Below, one piece after another: positions 55,269 through 64,000 of a stretch of DNA of 64,000 bases. The DNA comes from Comamonas sp. lk. GTDB lineage: Bacteria > Pseudomonadota > Gammaproteobacteria > Burkholderiales > Burkholderiaceae_C. A model generated the notes under the pieces. The model was not told the DNA's origin, made no database searches, and saw only the letters and a list, made by a program, of their open reading frames with translations. The translations under genes were made by a program, and so were the position numbers. Every line of letters begins with the position of its first letter. Positions within the stretch are counted from its first letter, which is position 1. The stretch lies in contig CAMELV010000002.1 of assembly GCA_945925985.1 (NCBI GenBank), positions 1 to 64,000 on the forward strand, in the 5' to 3' direction.

Positions 55269-57026
55269 ATGGCTAAACCAGAGCCCAGCGCTTTTTTACC
55301 GGCGGCCGGGCTGCCTATTGTGTGGGCCGGCCAAAACGCTTGGCGCTGCCTGGACACCGCGTACGGCAGTGGCCATGCGTTTGTAAAGGTCTGGGATGCT
55401 TGGCGTCGAGACGACCACAGACCCCGTCTCCTGCACTATGTCGGCCTGTGTGCTGAAGCCCCCCAGTCTGACGCCCTGCTTGAGGCGGCAAAGGCCGAGC
55501 CACACCTGAGCGGGTTGGTCGCCTCACTCGCGCATCTGAGCCAGACGATTACCGCCGGCTTTCACCGATACAGCTTCGAGGGTGGACAACTGCTGCTGAC
55601 GCTTTGCATGGGCGATTTATCCAAGCTGCTTCGCCAGCAACGCTTTCAAGCGGACACACTGCTGCTTGACCCCGACCCAAAGCTAGACAGATCCGACGGA
55701 CGGTGGGACCTTTGGCGGGTCAAGGCTCTCGCACGACTGTCGCGCCGTGGCGCCGGGTTGGCCTTGCGTGGCCACACTGCCATGCTGTTGAGACCTGTGC
55801 TGCAACAGTGCGGCTTTGTCGTGCCAGACAAGAATTCGTCCGAACCTGCCGGGGTGGTCCGGGCAGAGTTTCAGCCGGCGTGGGTGCTCAAAAACAGCCG
55901 TCATGACGCTATTGAGCCGGCGGTGCCGGTCACTCGCTGCGTGGTGGTGGGTGCCGGTCTGGCCGGCGCCAGCGTTGCGGCGGCTTTGGCCCGACGCGGT
56001 TGGCAAGTGGTGGTGCTGGATGCCGCCGCCACGCCGGCACAGGGTGCGTCTGGTTTACCGGCCGGGTTGGTGGTGCCGCATGTATCTGCCGACGACTGCA
56101 GCCTGTCGCGCCTGTCGCGCAGCGGCGTGCGAATGGTGCTGCAGCAGGCGCAGGCCCTGCTACAGCAAGGCCAGGACTGGGAGAACACCGGCGTGTTGCA
56201 GCGCTTTCCAAGCGGCAATGACGACTCGCCAAGGCCACCGCCTATTTGGCACACCCAGGCTGGCTGGGTCAAACCGGCGGCATTGGTACATGCCTGGCTG
56301 GCGCAGCCTGGCGTGCGTTTTCTTGGGGACTGCGCGGTCGCTGGCCTGCAGCGGCAGGGCGGACTGTGGCGGGTACTTGGCACTGCTGGACAAGTCATGA
56401 CCGTCGCGGAGCGGGTGGTCCTGGCGAATGCGCATGGCGTGTTGCCCCTGCTTGACGCCTGCAGCAACGCGGAAACCAGTTGGACCTCGGAGCTGACTTG
56501 GCCCGTCCTGCGAACCGTCCATGGGCAAGTGTCTTGGGCCCGGCACGCCGACTCGCCGCTGGAGGCGCTGGCCGCCCTGCCTGCTTCTCCGGTTAACGGC
56601 GCGGGCAGCCTGTTGCCGCGGGTGCCATTGACAGCCGGTCTGGCCTGGCTGGCTGGCGCTACTTATCAGCCCGCTGACGAGGCGGACCCTGGCGAACAGT
56701 CGCAACATGCGGCCAACCTCAGTCGATTGACACGGTTGCTGCCAGACCTGGCCGCGCCACTGGCGACGATGGTTGCCACCGGTGAAGTGCAGGCCTGGCG
56801 CGGCAGTCGCTGCGTCAGTGCCGACCGCCTGCCGCTGCTCGGACCCGTGACTGCCGGAGCCGACCAGGGTCTGTGGCTGTGCGCCGCGATGGGCTCGCGC
56901 GGCCTCACCCTGGCGGTGCTGTGCGCCGAGTTGCTGGCCGCCCGCTGGGGGGCGGAGCCGCTACCGGTAGAAGCTTCGCTGGCCCGCGCCCTGGAGGCCA
57001 CAAGGGGCCGGTCTAACGCTCTTTGA
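55269..57026 (+). CDS. mnmC: tRNA mnm5s2U biosynthesis protein MnmC-like, with eroded N-terminal methyltransferase domain
   Basis: 585 residues. In E. coli MnmC converts cmnm5s2U34 to mnm5s2U34 in two steps: C-terminal FAD oxidoreductase, then N-terminal SAM methyltransferase. Here the FAD domain is intact: CVVVGAGLAGASVAAALARRGW (about 222-243, read in parts), ASGLPAGLVVPHVSADD, and WRGSRCVSADRLPLLGPV. The N-terminal part keeps LDTAYGSGHAFVKVWDAWR but not the GFGTGLN SAM motif, and the DGFAPxxNPxxW catalytic motif is replaced by LLDPDPKLDRSDGRWDLW. So the methyltransferase half may be inactive or altered. Confidence 0.85.
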   Translation: MAKPEPSAFLPAAGLPIVWAGQNAWRCLDTAYGSGHAFVKVWDAWRRDDHRPRLLHYVGLCAEAPQSDALLEAAKAEPHLSGLVASLAHLSQTITAGFHRYSFEGGQLLLTLCMGDLSKLLRQQRFQADTLLLDPDPKLDRSDGRWDLWRVKALARLSRRGAGLALRGHTAMLLRPVLQQCGFVVPDKNSSEPAGVVRAEFQPAWVLKNSRHDAIEPAVPVTRCVVVGAGLAGASVAAALARRGWQVVVLDAAATPAQGASGLPAGLVVPHVSADDCSLSRLSRSGVRMVLQQAQALLQQGQDWENTGVLQRFPSGNDDSPRPPPIWHTQAGWVKPAALVHAWLAQPGVRFLGDCAVAGLQRQGGLWRVLGTAGQVMTVAERVVLANAHGVLPLLDACSNAETSWTSELTWPVLRTVHGQVSWARHADSPLEALAALPASPVNGAGSLLPRVPLTAGLAWLAGATYQPADEADPGEQSQHAANLSRLTRLLPDLAAPLATMVATGEVQAWRGSRCVSADRLPLLGPVTAGADQGLWLCAAMGSRGLTLAVLCAELLAARWGAEPLPVEASLARALEATRGRSNAL

Positions 57027-57981
57027 GGTAGGGCTTGCCCAGCGCCTTCGGCGCCACGGCAGAACCGATAAAACCCGCCAGTAGCACCACCGTCATCACA
57101 TAGGGCAGAGCCTGGATCAATTGCACCGGCACCTCGCCCACCCCAGCCAACCGCACCCCTTGAAGGCGAATCGCCAGCGCATCCATAAAGCCGAACAACA
57201 GGCACGCCCACAAGGCCTTAACCGGGTGCCAGCGACCAAAAATCAGGGCAGCTAGCGCCATAAAGCCGCGCCCGGCGGTCATGTTTTGGGAAAAAGAAGC
57301 GTTTTGCGCCAGCACCAGGTAGCTGCCAGCCAGTCCGCACAGCACGCCGTTCAGGGTCAGCGCCGCGTAGCGCAACCGCTGGACCGATACCCCGGCAGCG
57401 TCCACCATGTGCGGGTTCTCGCCAACGGCACGCAGACGCAAACCAAACCGCGTGCGAAACAACAGCCACCAGACCACTGGCACCAGGGTAAAGGCCAGGT
57501 AGACCAGCGGGTTATGGCCGAGCAGGCCGGGCCCGATCACCGCACCGATAACGCCAAGGCCCTGGACCGACTCGGCGAAGTGCGGCATCAGCGGCCCAAT
57601 GCGCACCGCAGCCGTCACAGGTGGCGTCTGGCCGCCTTGAGCGAACCAGGCCGCGCCCAGTACGACCGTCAGGCCCGCAGCAATGATGTTGGTCGCCACT
57701 CCTGACACCACCTGATCGCCACGGTGACTCACGCAGGCCAGGCCGTGTAGCCATGACATGGCTGTGGCCACCAGAATCGCCAGCAACAGCGCCAACGCAG
57801 TGGACCCGTAAACCGCGCCCCCAGCCCCGGCGGCAAAGGCAGCAAACAGCATTTTTCCTTCCAGACCCAGGTCAACCACACCGGACCGCTCGGCCAACAG
57901 GCCCGCCAAAGCGCACAACACAAGGGGCGTAGCCATGCGCAAGGTGGACGCCAACATGGCACCCCAGAGCGCCTCATCCAT
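57013..57981 (-). CDS. Nucleoside ABC transporter permease (NupQ/YufQ type)
   Basis: 322 residues from ATG 57981, overlapping the upstream permease stop by eight bases. Multi-helix BPD_transp_2 permease: VVDLGLEGKMLFAAFAAG, GLRLRAVGENPHMVDAAGVSVQRLRYAAL, NMTAGRGFMALAALIFGRWHP and GFMDALAIRLQG (read in parts). With its partner at 57974-59092 it forms the channel for nucleoside import. Last gene of the operon; overlaps the mnmC end by 14 bases on the opposite strand. Confidence 0.92.
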   Translation of the reverse strand: MDEALWGAMLASTLRMATPLVLCALAGLLAERSGVVDLGLEGKMLFAAFAAGAGGAVYGSTALALLLAILVATAMSWLHGLACVSHRGDQVVSGVATNIIAAGLTVVLGAAWFAQGGQTPPVTAAVRIGPLMPHFAESVQGLGVIGAVIGPGLLGHNPLVYLAFTLVPVVWWLLFRTRFGLRLRAVGENPHMVDAAGVSVQRLRYAALTLNGVLCGLAGSYLVLAQNASFSQNMTAGRGFMALAALIFGRWHPVKALWACLLFGFMDALAIRLQGVRLAGVGEVPVQLIQALPYVMTVVLLAGFIGSAVAPKALGKPYLKER

Positions 57982-59092
57982 GTTGGCCCCCCGGTTTTCT
58001 TGTGCCAAGCGACAGCACCCAGACCACGCCGGGCGCGATCACATAAACCATGGCGCCCGAAAACAGCACAATAAAACCCTGCAGCATCACCACCATGTCG
58101 CGGCTAAAGCCACGGACCTCAAACGCCACCTCGGCCCCGCCCTGAAACAGCGCGCCAAACAACAGGCTGGCGACCACAATCCCCAGCGGGTGGTTGCGGC
58201 CCATCAGGGCTACCGCAATGCCGGTGAAACCGGCACCACTGACAAACTCCAGCAAAAGACGCCCGCTGACGCCCGCAATTTCATTCATGCCGACCAGCCC
58301 TGCCAGTGCGCCCGATATCGCCATCGCCACCATCACCTGGCGCTGCGACCGGATGCCGGCATACTCCGCCGCGGCCGGGCTGGCGCCCACTGCCCGCAAA
58401 TGGTAGCCCGCGCGGGTCCACCACAATAAAAGGTACACCAGCAGCGCCGCCAAAAGGGCCAGCAGCAAACTCAGGTTCAGGGGTGAGGCCGGCCAGTCAA
58501 GACCCAGCCAGGCCAAGGCATCTTTCATGCTGGGCAAGCGCGCTGACTGCGCGAAGGCCTTGCTCTCCACGGCCATAGTGCCCGTCGGCCGGAGGTGATT
58601 CACCAGCAGGTACACCAGCAGACTGCTGGCTATAAAGTTGAACATGATGGTGGTAATCACCACGTGGCTGCCCCGGTAGGCTTGCAGATAAGCCGGTACG
58701 GCCGCCCACAGCATGCCAAACAGGGCGCCCGCCAGCACCATCAAGGGCAGCATCAGCCAGGCCGGTAAGCTGGGCGACAGCCAAAGCGCTACCAAACCGG
58801 TCCCCAGACCGCCCAGAATAGCCTGGCCTTCGCCACCGATATTGAACAGGCCGCCATGGTGCGCCACCGACACTGCGAGGCCAGTGAAAATGAAGGTCGT
58901 GGCGTAGTACAGGGTATAGCTGATGCCACGCGGCGTACCCAGCGCGCCCTGAACCAGCACCACCAGCACCGCCTGCGGGTCTTGCCCCACCAGCGCCACC
59001 ACGCCGCCTGCTGCCAGCAGGGCTACCGCCAGACACACCGCTGGCAACAGCAGCAGATCGGCCCAGCGGGGTAGTGTGTGTGAAGTGCTCAT
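57974..59092 (-). CDS. Nucleoside ABC transporter permease (NupP/YufP type)
   Basis: 372 residues, first-half permease of the BMP/nucleoside importer. FNIGGEGQAILGGLGTGL, YLQAYRGSHVVITTIMFNFIASSLLVYL and GMNEIAGVSGRLLLEFVSGAGFTGIAVALMGRNHP (read in parts) are typical. Start ATG overlaps the ATPase stop (ATGA). Partner of the permease downstream. Confidence 0.92.
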   Translation of the reverse strand: MSTSHTLPRWADLLLLPAVCLAVALLAAGGVVALVGQDPQAVLVVLVQGALGTPRGISYTLYYATTFIFTGLAVSVAHHGGLFNIGGEGQAILGGLGTGLVALWLSPSLPAWLMLPLMVLAGALFGMLWAAVPAYLQAYRGSHVVITTIMFNFIASSLLVYLLVNHLRPTGTMAVESKAFAQSARLPSMKDALAWLGLDWPASPLNLSLLLALLAALLVYLLLWWTRAGYHLRAVGASPAAAEYAGIRSQRQVMVAMAISGALAGLVGMNEIAGVSGRLLLEFVSGAGFTGIAVALMGRNHPLGIVVASLLFGALFQGGAEVAFEVRGFSRDMVVMLQGFIVLFSGAMVYVIAPGVVWVLSLGTRKPGGQHG

Positions 59093-60657
59093 CCGCCAGC
59101 CCCGGTCATCAGCAATCCCAGCTTGGACTCAGAGCACTCGGCGATCGGCAGCTCGCCCATGACCCGGCCCTGGTTCATGACGATTACCCTGTCCGACAGC
59201 GCCAAAATTTCATCCAACTCGCTGGAGACCAACAGCACGGTACAGCCAGCATCACGCAAGGCACGCAGCCGCTCGTAAATGAATTCAATAGCACCAATGT
59301 CCACGCCACGGGTCGGCTGCCCGACCAAGAGGACGCGCGGCGCTTGCCCAAGTTCCCGCGCCAGCACCAGTTTTTGTTGGTTACCGCCTGAGAATTTGCT
59401 GCTGAGCAGCTCAACATCGGCCGGTCGCACATCAAAGCGGGTCATCATCGCCAGCGTGGCCTCACGCATGCGGCCATGGGCCATCCAGCCGTGACGGCCG
59501 TAGTCGGCCAAGCCGTCATAACCCAGCACGGCCGACTCCCAAGCCACAAACGCCATCACCAGCGCGCGGGCATGGCGGTCTTCTGGAACATGGGCCACGC
59601 CCAGCGCTCGTGCAGCGTGGGGTTCCAGCCAGCCGCCGGCGGCAAAGTTCTGCCCGCCGACTCGCAGACTGCCGTTGTCGGGCCCGATCAGACCTGAAAG
59701 TACGTCGAGCAACTCACTTTGACCATTGCCAGCCACACCTGCCACACCAACGATCTCACCGGCATGCAGCGTCAGGTTCAGGTCGGCCAGGCGCTGCACG
59801 CCCAAACCATCGCGCACCGAGATGCCGGCGGCAGTCAAGAGCGCCTCACCCGGCGCTGCCCGCTGCTGCCCTTCCAAGCGGCCCATGTGCACCTTGCGTC
59901 CCACCATGGCCAGCGCCAGCGCCTCCACCGAGGCCTGAGCGATCGGCAACTGTTGCACGACTCGGCCACTCCGCATCACAGTCACGCTGTCGCACACGCG
60001 CATCACCTCCTTGAGCTTGTGGGTGATGAGCAGAATGGTGCTGCCCTGGTCGCGTAGCACCCGCAGCACATCGAACAATTGCTCGGTTTCCTGGGGCGTG
60101 AGCACGGCGGTGGGCTCATCCAGGATCAGAATACGAGCGCCGCGGTACAGCGCTTTCAGGATCTCAAGCCGCTGGCGGTCCCCGACCGACAAATCTTGCA
60201 CCAGCGCGTCGAGTTCAACTTTGAGCCCGGTGCTGAGCATCAGGGCGTCCAACCGCACCCGCACCTGCCTCTGGGCCCGGGTAAGCCGCCAATGCGGCTC
60301 GGCCCCAAGCATGACGTTGTCCAGCGCGCTCAGGGTGTCGACCAGCATGAAATGCTGGTGAACCATGCCAATGCCCAGCGCGATCGCGTCATCGGCCTGG
60401 CGAATGACGGCCGGCTGCCCAAATACGGCAATCTGCCCGCTGTCGGCCGTGTAAAAACCGAAAAGCACCGACATCAGCGTACTTTTGCCGGCGCCGTTTT
60501 CACCCACGATGCCGTGGACCGTGCCAGTGCGCACGGAAAGGCTCACGTCATCATTGGCCAGCACAGCGCCGAAGCGCTTGCTGATGCCCGTCATCTGAAC
60601 CGCGGGTTCCAGCACCATGGCGCGTTCAGGCAGACTGGCGCTGGTGCTGGCAGTCAA
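59089..60657 (-). CDS. Nucleoside ABC transporter ATPase, duplicated domains (NupO/YufO type)
   Basis: 522 residues with two ABC modules. The first has intact [28 protein letters not shown] and [14 protein letters not shown]. The second has [18 protein letters not shown], a degenerate Walker A, and [35 protein letters not shown] (read in parts), the layout of sugar/nucleoside importers such as RbsA. Start at ATG 60657 gives about 20 residues before the first module; other Met or Val starts within it are possible. 13 bases after the binding protein gene. Confidence 0.92.
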   Translation of the reverse strand: MTASTSASLPERAMVLEPAVQMTGISKRFGAVLANDDVSLSVRTGTVHGIVGENGAGKSTLMSVLFGFYTADSGQIAVFGQPAVIRQADDAIALGIGMVHQHFMLVDTLSALDNVMLGAEPHWRLTRAQRQVRVRLDALMLSTGLKVELDALVQDLSVGDRQRLEILKALYRGARILILDEPTAVLTPQETEQLFDVLRVLRDQGSTILLITHKLKEVMRVCDSVTVMRSGRVVQQLPIAQASVEALALAMVGRKVHMGRLEGQQRAAPGEALLTAAGISVRDGLGVQRLADLNLTLHAGEIVGVAGVAGNGQSELLDVLSGLIGPDNGSLRVGGQNFAAGGWLEPHAARALGVAHVPEDRHARALVMAFVAWESAVLGYDGLADYGRHGWMAHGRMREATLAMMTRFDVRPADVELLSSKFSGGNQQKLVLARELGQAPRVLLVGQPTRGVDIGAIEFIYERLRALRDAGCTVLLVSSELDEILALSDRVIVMNQGRVMGELPIAECSESKLGLLMTGAGG

Positions 60658-60670
60658 GCCCTGCGCGGTA

Positions 60671-61651
60671 TCAGTACTTGCAGGCGCTGGCAGACATATA
60701 GTCCACCACCTTGATCTTGCCGCTCAAAATGTCAGCCTTGGCGCCGTCGACCTTTTTCTTCATGTCGGCCGTCACCAGCTTCTCGTTGTTCTTGTCCATG
60801 GCGTAGCCAACGCCGTCTTCTTTCAGGCCGAACACCGACAGGCCAGGCTTATGCCCCTTTGCCACGTTGTACACCGCCACGTCCACGCGCTTGAGCATGG
60901 ACGTCAGCATGGTGCCGGGCTGGATGTGGTTTTGGTTGCTGTCTACGCCAATGGCCAGTTTGCCGCCGTCCTTGGCCGCCTGGTAGACACCGATGCCGGT
61001 GCCGCCAGCAGCCGCAAACACCACATCGGCGCCCTTGGCAAACTGCGCCTTGGCCAGTTCACCGCCTCGGGCCGGGTCGTTCCAGGCTGCGCCGGTGGTA
61101 CCGGTCATGTTGGCAAACACTTCAGCCTTGGGGTTGGCCCATTTGGCACCCTGCTCGTAGCCGCACTGGAAACGGCGAATCAGGGGGATGTCCATGCCAC
61201 CCACAAAGCCGACCTTGCCGGTCTTGCTGGCCATGGCTGCCATCGCGCCTACCAGAAAACTGCCTTCATGCTCTTTAAAGACCAGTGACTGCACATTGGG
61301 CAGCTTGACCTCATCATCGATGATGGCGAAATTGAGCTTGGGGAATTCTTTAGCGACTTTTTCTACGCTGGATGCCATGCTGAAGGACATGGCGATGATG
61401 GGGCTGGCGCCCTTCTCGGCCATGCGGCGCAGGGCCTGCTCACGCTGAGATTCGTTGGCAATCTCAAACTCGAGGTATTGTTTGCCGGTCTCCTTCTTCC
61501 ACTTTTCCATGCCGTTGTAAGCGGCTTCGTTGAAGGACTTGTCAAACTTGCCACCCATGTCGAACACGATCGCTGGTTCGGCCGCTGCAGAAAAGCTGGC
61601 AGCCAGGGCTGCGGCCAAGATTCCCAAACGGGCAGTCATCATCAGTTTCAT
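60671..61651 (-). CDS. BMP family nucleoside-binding protein
   Basis: 326-residue periplasmic or lipid-free binding protein of the Bmp/PnrA family (purine nucleoside binding). Signal peptide ends about residue 23 (FSAAAEP); there is no lipobox Cys there. IVFDMGGKFDKSFNEAAYNGMEKW, GVDSNQNHIQPGTMLTSMLKRVDVAVY (read in parts) match the family. First gene of a binding protein-ATPase-permease-permease operon. Purine nucleoside as ligand fits the adjacent kinase and hydrolase. Confidence 0.9.
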   Translation of the reverse strand: MKLMMTARLGILAAALAASFSAAAEPAIVFDMGGKFDKSFNEAAYNGMEKWKKETGKQYLEFEIANESQREQALRRMAEKGASPIIAMSFSMASSVEKVAKEFPKLNFAIIDDEVKLPNVQSLVFKEHEGSFLVGAMAAMASKTGKVGFVGGMDIPLIRRFQCGYEQGAKWANPKAEVFANMTGTTGAAWNDPARGGELAKAQFAKGADVVFAAAGGTGIGVYQAAKDGGKLAIGVDSNQNHIQPGTMLTSMLKRVDVAVYNVAKGHKPGLSVFGLKEDGVGYAMDKNNEKLVTADMKKKVDGAKADILSGKIKVVDYMSASACKY

Positions 61652-61813
61652 GGTGGTTCTCTTTCAGAGTTGGGTGGACATCATCAGGACAAAAAATCAG
61701 GCGCAGGGTGATTGAATCTCAATATCAACAAGCGCTGGATAGCATAACAAATTCAATGGCAACTCTCCAAGCTGACAGGTACTGCTCGCAGGGTTGCGAT
61801 GCCGGCCGGCATT

Positions 61814-61819
61814 TATACA
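61814..61819 (+). promoter_or_regulatory. Possible -10 box for the kinase-hydrolase genes
   Basis: TATACA followed by AT, in the 245-base divergent gap 61652-61896. It would start a transcript about 16 bases before the hairpin at 61842. A convincing -35 hexamer is not seen (TTGCGA lies only 14 bases upstream), so the call is weak. The rest of the gap shows no ORF. Confidence 0.25.
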
Positions 61820-61841
61820 ATGGACTCAACAACAGGCTAGC

Positions 61842-61876
61842 GGGAGCAGCGTTTGCGAGGCAACGTCTTCGCTCCC
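61842..61876 (+). promoter_or_regulatory. Leader hairpin upstream of the kinase gene
   Basis: GGGAGC pairs with GCTCCC, and inside it CGTTTGC pairs with GCAACG (one bulged base) around a GAG loop. The stem ends 20 bases before the start codon and has no T run, so it is not a simple terminator. A translation-control structure is possible; no known riboswitch class was recognised. Confidence 0.4.
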
Positions 61877-61896
61877 AGGCCTCGAAAGGCACATCA

Positions 61897-62796
61897 ATGG
61901 TCGTAGTGGCGGGTTCTGCCAACCTGGATTTTGTGGTGCGGGCACCGCACATTCCTGGCCCGGGCGAGACAGTACTGGGTGGCGAGTTCAAGACCTACCC
62001 TGGTGGCAAGGGCGCCAACCAGGCCGCCGCCTGTGCCCGCGCCGGCGGTGTGGTGACGCACATGCTGGCGGCACTGGGAAACGACGCCTATGCCGTGCCG
62101 ATCGAAGCCTCTCTGGCAGATGCTGGCGTGGTGCTGCATGCGGTGAGAGTGCAGAACCAGGCGACCGGCACTGCGTTCATCTGTGTGTCAGACGATGCTG
62201 AAAACGCCATCACTGTGGCACCTGGTGCCAACCAGGGACTGGCGCCGGCGCACCTGGAATCCACCGGTCTGCCGCCGCTAGCCGGCTTCAGCCACCTACT
62301 GATGCAGCTCGAAACCCCCTTGGCCACGGTAGCAGCCTTTGCCCATGCAGCCCATGCCCAGGGCGTGACCGTGGTGCTGAACGCCGCGCCAGCGCAAGCA
62401 CTGCCCGCGGCCCTTCTGGCGGACGTCGATATCCTGATCGTGAACGAGGGTGAATTGGCGGCCTTGGCCGGTGGTGACGCGGACCTGGACGCCCAACTGG
62501 CCCGCATCGCCGTTCCCACGGTGGTGGTGACTCTGGGTGGGCGCGGCTGCTTGGCGCGCAGCGGCCAGCAACGTTTGGTGCAACCGGCCTTTCGTATTCA
62601 GCCGGTGGACACCACCGGGGCTGGCGACACCTTTTGTGGCGCTCTGGTGGCGGCCCTGAGCCAAAGCCTGACCTTGGCCGAAGCCCTTCGCCAGGCCAGC
62701 GCCGCGGCAGCACTGGCCTGCACCAAAATGGGTGCGCAATCCTCGATTCCGACACAGGTCGAAGTCACCGATTTTCTGACCCAGCAAACCACCTGA
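61897..62796 (+). CDS. rbsK: Ribokinase family carbohydrate/nucleoside kinase
   Basis: 299 residues from ATG 61897 (MVVVAGSANLDFVV); a 63-residue in-frame extension is rejected. PfkB fold with the substrate-side GGKGANQAAACARAGG (about 35-50) and the catalytic DTTGAGDTFCGAL (about 237-249) with its Asp base. Ribokinase is the best guess: it would phosphorylate ribose released by the nucleoside hydrolase encoded 15 bases downstream. Other PfkB sugars cannot be excluded. Confidence 0.9.
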   Translation: MVVVAGSANLDFVVRAPHIPGPGETVLGGEFKTYPGGKGANQAAACARAGGVVTHMLAALGNDAYAVPIEASLADAGVVLHAVRVQNQATGTAFICVSDDAENAITVAPGANQGLAPAHLESTGLPPLAGFSHLLMQLETPLATVAAFAHAAHAQGVTVVLNAAPAQALPAALLADVDILIVNEGELAALAGGDADLDAQLARIAVPTVVVTLGGRGCLARSGQQRLVQPAFRIQPVDTTGAGDTFCGALVAALSQSLTLAEALRQASAAAALACTKMGAQSSIPTQVEVTDFLTQQTT

Positions 62797-62811
62797 ACCC
62801 GCGAATCCCCC

Positions 62812-63807
62812 ATGAGCCCTGACCTGCCGCATCAAGTGATTTTTGACACCGATCCCGGTGTGGACGACGCCATGGCCTTGTACTTTGCCCTGGCCCACCC
62901 GGACATTGAGGTCGTCGGCATCACCACCACCTTTGGCAATGTGACGGTTCAGCAGGGAGCCACCAACGCGCTCTACCTGTGCGCTCTCGCAGGGCGGCAG
63001 ATCCCCGTCACGCAGGGCGTGGCCCGGCCCTGGGTCAAGCCAGGCGAAGCACCGCCTGCCTACATCCACGGCGCTGATGGCCTGGGCAACCTGGCCGAGC
63101 GCATGGCGGTCAAGGCGCAGCTTGACCCACGCTCTTCAGCCCAGTTCATCGTGGACACGGCGCGCGCCAACCCCGGCCAGATCACCCTGGTGGCAGTTGG
63201 GCCCCTAGGCAACCTGAGCCTGGCGCTGCGACTGGAGCCAGAGCTGCCGCGCCTGCTCAAGGAGGTGATCTTGATGGGCGGCACGGTGCTGGAGCCGGGC
63301 AATGTCTCGCCGGTGGCAGAGGCCAACATCTGGAATGACCCGCACGCGGCTGACCAGGTGTTCACCGCGGGTTGGCCGCTGACCATGGTGGGCCTGGATG
63401 TAACGCACCGTCTGGTGTTGCCAGTGACGCTGTTCGAGCGCATCGCCCAGCATCACCGTCATCGCGCTACCGACACGCTGCACCATGCCGTCGCCTTTTA
63501 CGCCAATTTTTACGGCAGTCGTTTTGAGCACGTGGCCGCCGTGCACGGCTGCTTTGGCCACGATGTGCTGGCCTTTATCTATCTGGTAGCACCCCATCTG
63601 TTTCAAACCAAGTCCGGGCAGATTCGTGTAGCCACCGATGGTGTGGCTCAGGGTCAAACCATTCTGAAGCGCCAAGCTGGCATTGAGTACCCGCAAGCCG
63701 GCTGGGAAGCGGCCTTACCCAGCAGCACGGCGTGTATGGGCGTCGATGCCGAGGCCTGCAGCGCACTGTTCGAGTCAACCATGATGCGCCCCTGGCTGAG
63801 CGCCTGA
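62812..63807 (+). CDS. Inosine-uridine preferring nucleoside hydrolase family protein
   Basis: 331 residues. Splits nucleosides to base plus ribose. Calcium-binding DTDPGVDDA at residues 12-20 (Asp cluster intact), VGITTTFGNVTVQQ, VGPLGNLSLALRLEP, EVILMGGTVLEPGNVSPVAEANIWNDPHAA (read in parts) and the late MVGLDVTH. Completes a salvage path with the nucleoside ABC transporter and the ribokinase-like enzyme. Confidence 0.93.
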   Translation: MSPDLPHQVIFDTDPGVDDAMALYFALAHPDIEVVGITTTFGNVTVQQGATNALYLCALAGRQIPVTQGVARPWVKPGEAPPAYIHGADGLGNLAERMAVKAQLDPRSSAQFIVDTARANPGQITLVAVGPLGNLSLALRLEPELPRLLKEVILMGGTVLEPGNVSPVAEANIWNDPHAADQVFTAGWPLTMVGLDVTHRLVLPVTLFERIAQHHRHRATDTLHHAVAFYANFYGSRFEHVAAVHGCFGHDVLAFIYLVAPHLFQTKSGQIRVATDGVAQGQTILKRQAGIEYPQAGWEAALPSSTACMGVDAEACSALFESTMMRPWLSA

Positions 63808-63843
63808 GGGCCACAGACTGCCAGCCAAACACAAGGCTATGCC

Positions 63844-64000
63844 ATGCAACTGCCCGTGATCGACTTCCAAAGCCCGGGCGCCGCCCAGGCGTTTTGCCAC
63901 AGCCTGCACAGCACCGGTTTTGCGGTGCTGACGCGCCACCCCTTGCAGCAAACGCTGGTGGAAGGCATTTACGACGAGTGGCTGCAGTTTTTTCAAAGTG
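63844..64000 (+). CDS. Isopenicillin N synthase-like 2-oxoglutarate/Fe(II) oxygenase, 5' part only
   Basis: 52 residues seen from ATG 63844 to the window edge. MQLPVIDFQSPGAAQAFCHSL and STGFAVLTRHPLQQTLVEGIYDEW match the N-terminal DIOX_N region of non-haem iron dioxygenases. The iron-binding motif lies beyond the window, so substrate and activity cannot be judged. Confidence 0.7.
   Translation, partial: MQLPVIDFQSPGAAQAFCHSLHSTGFAVLTRHPLQQTLVEGIYDEWLQFFQS

Overview
The window is chromosomal DNA of a betaproteobacterium of the Burkholderiales, most likely a Comamonadaceae member close to Rhodoferax or Polaromonas. The grounds are protein resemblance, the rimP-nusA-infB-rbfA-truB-typA order, the pepA-holC gene pair facing lptFG, a phasin, a DUF4124 protein, heterotetrameric sarcosine oxidase and comamonad-type short repeats. 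Most of it is dense, GC-rich and housekeeping. No plasmid, phage, CRISPR, transposase or integrase gene was seen.

Layout: 1-2535 phosphonate ABC transporter (phnE partial, phnD, phnC). 2694-3839 PQQ-type sugar dehydrogenase. 3849-6171 an AT-rich foreign insertion in the 3' end of guaA. 6160-9347 guaA and guaB (GMP synthesis). 9456-11368 DUF4124 protein, RnfH/RatB, RatA and SmpB. 11393-12496 a 3-hydroxyisobutyryl-CoA hydrolase-like enzyme. 12843-17980 soxBDAG. 18092-26510 the translation/transcription operon rimP-nusA-infB-rbfA-truB-typA (minus strand). 26663-32130 yejABEF peptide transporter. 32175-36149 fabI, a CAP protein and a PLP basic amino acid decarboxylase. 36277-39505 NfeD/slipin pair, cyclic-di-GMP phosphodiesterase, phasin. 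39753-41075 tRNA-Ser(GGA) and a branched-chain amino acid binding protein. 41258-45843 holC, pepA, lptF, lptG, cbiX. 45887-53364 CysB-like regulator, aminotransferase, hrpA, argA. 53393-57026 orphan ParA-like ATPase, dsbB, a small cysteine protein, yggX, mnmC. 57013-63807 a nucleoside import and salvage block (BMP-type ABC transporter, ribokinase-family kinase, nucleoside hydrolase). 63844-end an incomplete 2-oxoglutarate/Fe(II)-type oxygenase.

The most unusual feature is the guaA insertion. Two AT-rich units of about 1.13 and 1.18 kb lie head to tail, each holding one intact SAM-methyltransferase gene and nothing else. They are bounded by three copies of an 8-bp core (TCCCACTC) that is the sense-complement of the last codons of guaA. 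The sequences on each side of the three cores are arranged exactly as expected for two successive site-specific insertions of circular single-gene elements: chromosome-type flanks occur only at the two outer edges and element-type flanks at all the others. The flanking arms repeat a TGTGTAA motif. No recombinase is encoded, so these look like integrase-less gene cassettes that use the guaA 3' end as attachment site, similar in layout to an integron array but built on a different att site. Removing the insertion joins guaA directly to the sugar dehydrogenase gene.

A second recurrent signal is a short AT-rich repeat that appears in frame inside the coding sequences of hrpA, truB and, more weakly, the 3-hydroxyisobutyryl-CoA hydrolase gene.
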